The position numbers and the translations under genes were made by a program. The notes below the pieces were generated by a model, which did not search any database, was not told the origin of the DNA, and saw only the letters and a program-made list of their open reading frames with translations. 64,000 bases of DNA from Bacteroidaceae bacterium (lineage in GTDB: Bacteria; Bacteroidota; Bacteroidia; Bacteroidales; Bacteroidaceae). The stretch spans positions 1 through 64,000 of the forward strand of contig JAGAQH010000029.1 of assembly GCA_017622815.1 (NCBI GenBank), written 5' to 3'. Below, one piece after another: positions 61,766 to 64,000 of the stretch (the stretch's first letter is position 1; every line of letters starts with the position of its first letter).

Positions 61766-62317
61766 ATGACACACCGTTTCTTATTGTTTTGCGAGGAAGA
61801 GCCAAACTTCGTCATGGAAATAATGGCGTCGCCGTCCACATCCTTCCACGAACTGCACACACTGATACACAAGACCTGCGGTTATGAGGAGAACGGAGAC
61901 CACCTTTTCCTTATATGCAACGAGGACTGGAAAGTAAAGGAGAAGATACACCTGCACGACACGGCCTCCATTGGTTATGACGAGGATTTCTTCCTAATGG
62001 AGAACTCCATTTTAGAAGATTTCATCGAGGAAGAAGGCCAGCACATGGCTTATATCTACGAAACAAGCGCCAGAAAGAAGTTCTTGATAGAATTAGTGGA
62101 GAATATCTTCGGTGAAATGACAGAAAAAGCCTTCGTCCGCCGCCAAAAAGGCATTGCGCCGGCACAAATCGACGAAACCGACTTTTCACAGGCAGCAGCA
62201 GCCACTGCCGTCACGCCTCCAAGCGCAGACGAGCAGTCAGAAGAGGACATAGACACTGACAACTCCTTCGCCGAGGACGAAATCGACATGGAGGGTTTTG
62301 AAGTGACAGAGATGTAG
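61766..62317 (+). CDS. pRiA4b ORF-3-like protein
   Basis: A 183-residue protein of the plasmid pRiA4b ORF-3-like family (PF07929), unknown function. Family-like features are the TSFHELHTLIHKTCGYEENG helix and HLFLICNEDWKVKEKIHL strands. The C-terminal 60 residues are acidic and low-complexity (DEQSEEDIDTDNSFAEDEID). It sits seven bases after lpxA and 24 before miaA, so it is cotranscribed with both. Confidence 0.8.
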   Translation: MTHRFLLFCEEEPNFVMEIMASPSTSFHELHTLIHKTCGYEENGDHLFLICNEDWKVKEKIHLHDTASIGYDEDFFLMENSILEDFIEEEGQHMAYIYETSARKKFLIELVENIFGEMTEKAFVRRQKGIAPAQIDETDFSQAAAATAVTPPSADEQSEEDIDTDNSFAEDEIDMEGFEVTEM

Positions 62318-62341
62318 AGCATCACCGCACACACAAAAATA

Positions 62342-63283
62342 ATGACACCTCTTCTTATCGTCATATTGGGACCAACGGCAGTAGGAAAGACCGAACTTAC
62401 CCTATCGTTGGCAGAACATTACGCTTGCCCTATCCTCAACTGCGACTCCAGACAAATCTACCGCGACATGAGGATAGGCACTGCTGCGCCCACACAGGAA
62501 CAACTGGACAGAGTCAGGCATTATTTTGTCGGGCAACTGGCTCTGAACGACTACTACAGTGCGGCGAGATACGAGCAGGAGGTTTTGCAACTCACATCAC
62601 AACTTTTCAAGACACACGACACCCTTATCCTGTCAGGGGGCAGCATGATGTACGTGGATGCCGTATGCAATGGCATTGACGACATCCCCACCGTAGACAA
62701 GGAGGTAAGGGCAACGCTCGCCGAAAGACTGAAGAACGAGGGAGTGGACACACTCCTGGCCGAACTGAAACTGGTGGACCCGGAACATTACGACACGGTC
62801 GACCGAAGGAACGCCAAGCGTGTTGTCCATGCTTTGGAAATATATTACACAACGGGCAAACCGTATTCCACATTCCTGACAAGAAAGACATTGCGATGCG
62901 GCGACAACTCCGCACAAACGGCAGACAGACCGTTCAGGATCCTGAAGATAGGGCTTGAGCGTCCGCGCGAAGAGTTGTTTGCACGCATAAACGCCAGAGT
63001 GGACGAAATGGTCAACTCAGGCCTCTTGCACGAAGCCATGACCCTCCTGCCCCACCGGCAAGAAAACGCACTGAACACGGTAGGTTACAAGGAGATGTTC
63101 AACGTCCTCGACGGCACATGGGAACTCCCCATGGCAATAGAGCGCATAAAGAAAAACACACGCGTCTATGCCAAAAAGCAGATGACGTGGTTCAAGCACG
63201 ACACCGGCATCACATGGTTCCATCCGGACGACAGGGACAATATCATCAAACACATTAACAAAATCCTTACAACCGGGGAGTAG
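62342..63283 (+). CDS. miaA: tRNA dimethylallyltransferase (MiaA)
   Basis: Adds a dimethylallyl group to A37 of tRNAs reading UNN codons, 313 residues. P-loop VILGPTAVGKTELTLSLA, CDSRQIYRDMRIGTAAPT, GGSMMYVDAV, DRRNAKRVVHALEIYYTTG and the C-terminal VGYKEMFNVLDG plus KKNTRVYAKKQMTWFKHD are all present. Its stop codon lies within the terminator stem. Confidence 0.97.
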   Translation: MTPLLIVILGPTAVGKTELTLSLAEHYACPILNCDSRQIYRDMRIGTAAPTQEQLDRVRHYFVGQLALNDYYSAARYEQEVLQLTSQLFKTHDTLILSGGSMMYVDAVCNGIDDIPTVDKEVRATLAERLKNEGVDTLLAELKLVDPEHYDTVDRRNAKRVVHALEIYYTTGKPYSTFLTRKTLRCGDNSAQTADRPFRILKIGLERPREELFARINARVDEMVNSGLLHEAMTLLPHRQENALNTVGYKEMFNVLDGTWELPMAIERIKKNTRVYAKKQMTWFKHDTGITWFHPDDRDNIIKHINKILTTGE

Positions 63284-63312
63284 CAGAAAGACCTGCCTAC
63301 TCCCCTTTTTTA
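63275..63312 (+). terminator. Terminator of the lpx-miaA operon
   Basis: Stem GGGGAGTAG (63275-63283, including the miaA stop) pairs with CTACTCCCC (63297-63305), followed by TTTTTTATT. Confidence 0.9.
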
Positions 63313-63322
63313 TTCTCCCCGA

Positions 63323-63414
63323 GAACAAGGGCGAGTCACCGAGGGTGACAGGGGCGAGTCACCGAGGACAACAAGGGCGAGTCACCCGGGACAACAAGGG
63401 CGAATCACCCGGGA
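63323..63414. repeat. Four-copy 23-bp tandem repeat (GGGCGAGTCACC)
   Basis: The GGGCGARTCACC core begins at 63329, 63352, 63375 and 63398, exactly 23 bases apart. Connecting bases vary around ACAA. It lies directly after the miaA terminator. Confidence 0.85.
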
Positions 63415-63422
63415 GGACAAGG

Positions 63423-64000
63423 ATGCGTTGTCAAGAGAACAAGAAATCGACGTACTCACCACTCACTTTTTCACCCTGAGGCAGGTGGAGGGAGGGGCAT
63501 ATTAAGCACCTATGCACCAACGGTGCCACATCCTAAGCCTCACTATAACAGACAGTTCTGCCACACCCCTCCCCACCTTGTGGCACTCTCCCTTGGCTCA
63601 GGGGAAGGAAGCAGACGAATACACCACACGACACACGCCCGAACCAACGGGACAAGCACCAGGCCACACCTCCACTGAATGTTCTGCCTCACACCGAGCA
63701 CAAAGGATTCACGGAAAAATTTCTTGACAAACGAAAAGACAGGCAGTTACATGAGCAGAAGTGGGAATCTGCGAATTCCGTGAATTCCTTTAGATTTGCG
63801 AAGTAAAAGAAAGGTAAGCAAATCTAAAGGAATCCGCAGAATTCACGGAAAACATCCTTGAATAAAAAGTGAGAAGTCAAGCATTCACACGAACCGCAAT
63901 CCACAGAATCTGCCGCAGACTTCGTTATGACGTGCGTGCGCCGCCACGACCGAATGAGTGTAGATAAGACACATCCGTTTCCCGGCCTCTTTTTAACATT
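63423..64000. other. Gene-free right end of the window
   Basis: No credible gene. It holds a CTCAGGGGAAGGAAGCAG block (63597-63614) that resembles 44854-44874, and an imperfect long inverted repeat at 63776-63850. Confidence 0.6.
63776..63850. repeat. Long inverted repeat with a 7-base bulge
   Basis: TTCCGTGAATTCCTTTAGAT (from 63776) continues to TTGC and pairs with its complement at 63818-63850; only a 7-base CCGCAGA insert in the right arm interrupts it. Confidence 0.7.

Overview
The window is from Bacteroidales (Bacteroides/Prevotella-like gut bacteria). Signs are Bacteroidetes-type promoters (TTTG, about 20 bp, TAnnTTTG), a bifunctional hisB, a carboxynorspermidine-type polyamine gene, GH33/GH95 glycan hydrolases and a BT4734/DUF3987/tyrosine-integrase mobile element. 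It has three parts: an AT-rich chromosomal arm (1 to about 20.4 kb), an AT-rich integrated mobilizable element (about 20.42 to 39.59 kb), and a visibly GC-richer chromosomal arm (39.57 to 64 kb).

Left arm: umuDC (umuC cut by the window edge), tRNA-Arg(TCT), an MltF-like transglycosylase, a Dabb protein, a his operon (hisGDCB) behind a 19-codon leader peptide with five consecutive His codons and an attenuator, nadE, a Fur/PerR regulator with rubrerythrin, two thioredoxins, an OmpH/Skp lipoprotein, pepD, a secreted endonuclease/phosphatase-fold protein, rlmH, nadC, a DUF4923-like protein, recA (copy 1) and a secreted protein. The following 1-kb gap holds 22-bp-period tandem arrays, one family of which also occurs at 10.6 kb.

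Element: it sits at the 3' end of dnaK. The last codons of a dnaK gene plus a similar terminator hairpin occur at both ends (20.36-20.44 kb and 39.50-39.59 kb), the left copy being a displaced tail. The right half carries integrase, two helix-turn-helix proteins, primase/helicase genes, MobC, relaxase and a nested inverted repeat resembling oriT. No type IV secretion genes are seen, so it is mobilizable rather than self-transmissible. The left half is cargo: a minus-strand operon of RloA-like ATPase, RloB-like protein, RloC/PrrC-like anticodon-nuclease ATPase, WYL regulator, GIY-YIG-like protein, DUF1883-TIR protein and a 56-aa protein, closed by a terminator. Divergent from it are an XRE regulator, an HNH protein, a methyltransferase-HIT fusion and a RhuM protein. 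This cargo is the best candidate for an undescribed defence system.

Right arm: dnaK, a second recA, carboxynorspermidine synthase, a GH95 fucosidase and GH33 sialidase pair, ubiE/menG, purC and phoH on the minus strand; then DUF5715-like, aroE, purM, prfA, pyrF, lpxD, lpxC, lpxA, a pRiA4b ORF-3-like gene and miaA on the plus strand. LpxC lacks the FabZ half normally fused to it in Bacteroidetes; two 170-bp tandem repeats lie where that domain would be.

Two different recA genes, the abrupt base-composition change at the element's right border, and mismatched attachment repeats suggest that the two arms come from different genomes joined through a shared element (assembly chimera), or less likely a large transfer. 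Annotation of each arm stands on its own, but linkage across the element should not be assumed.
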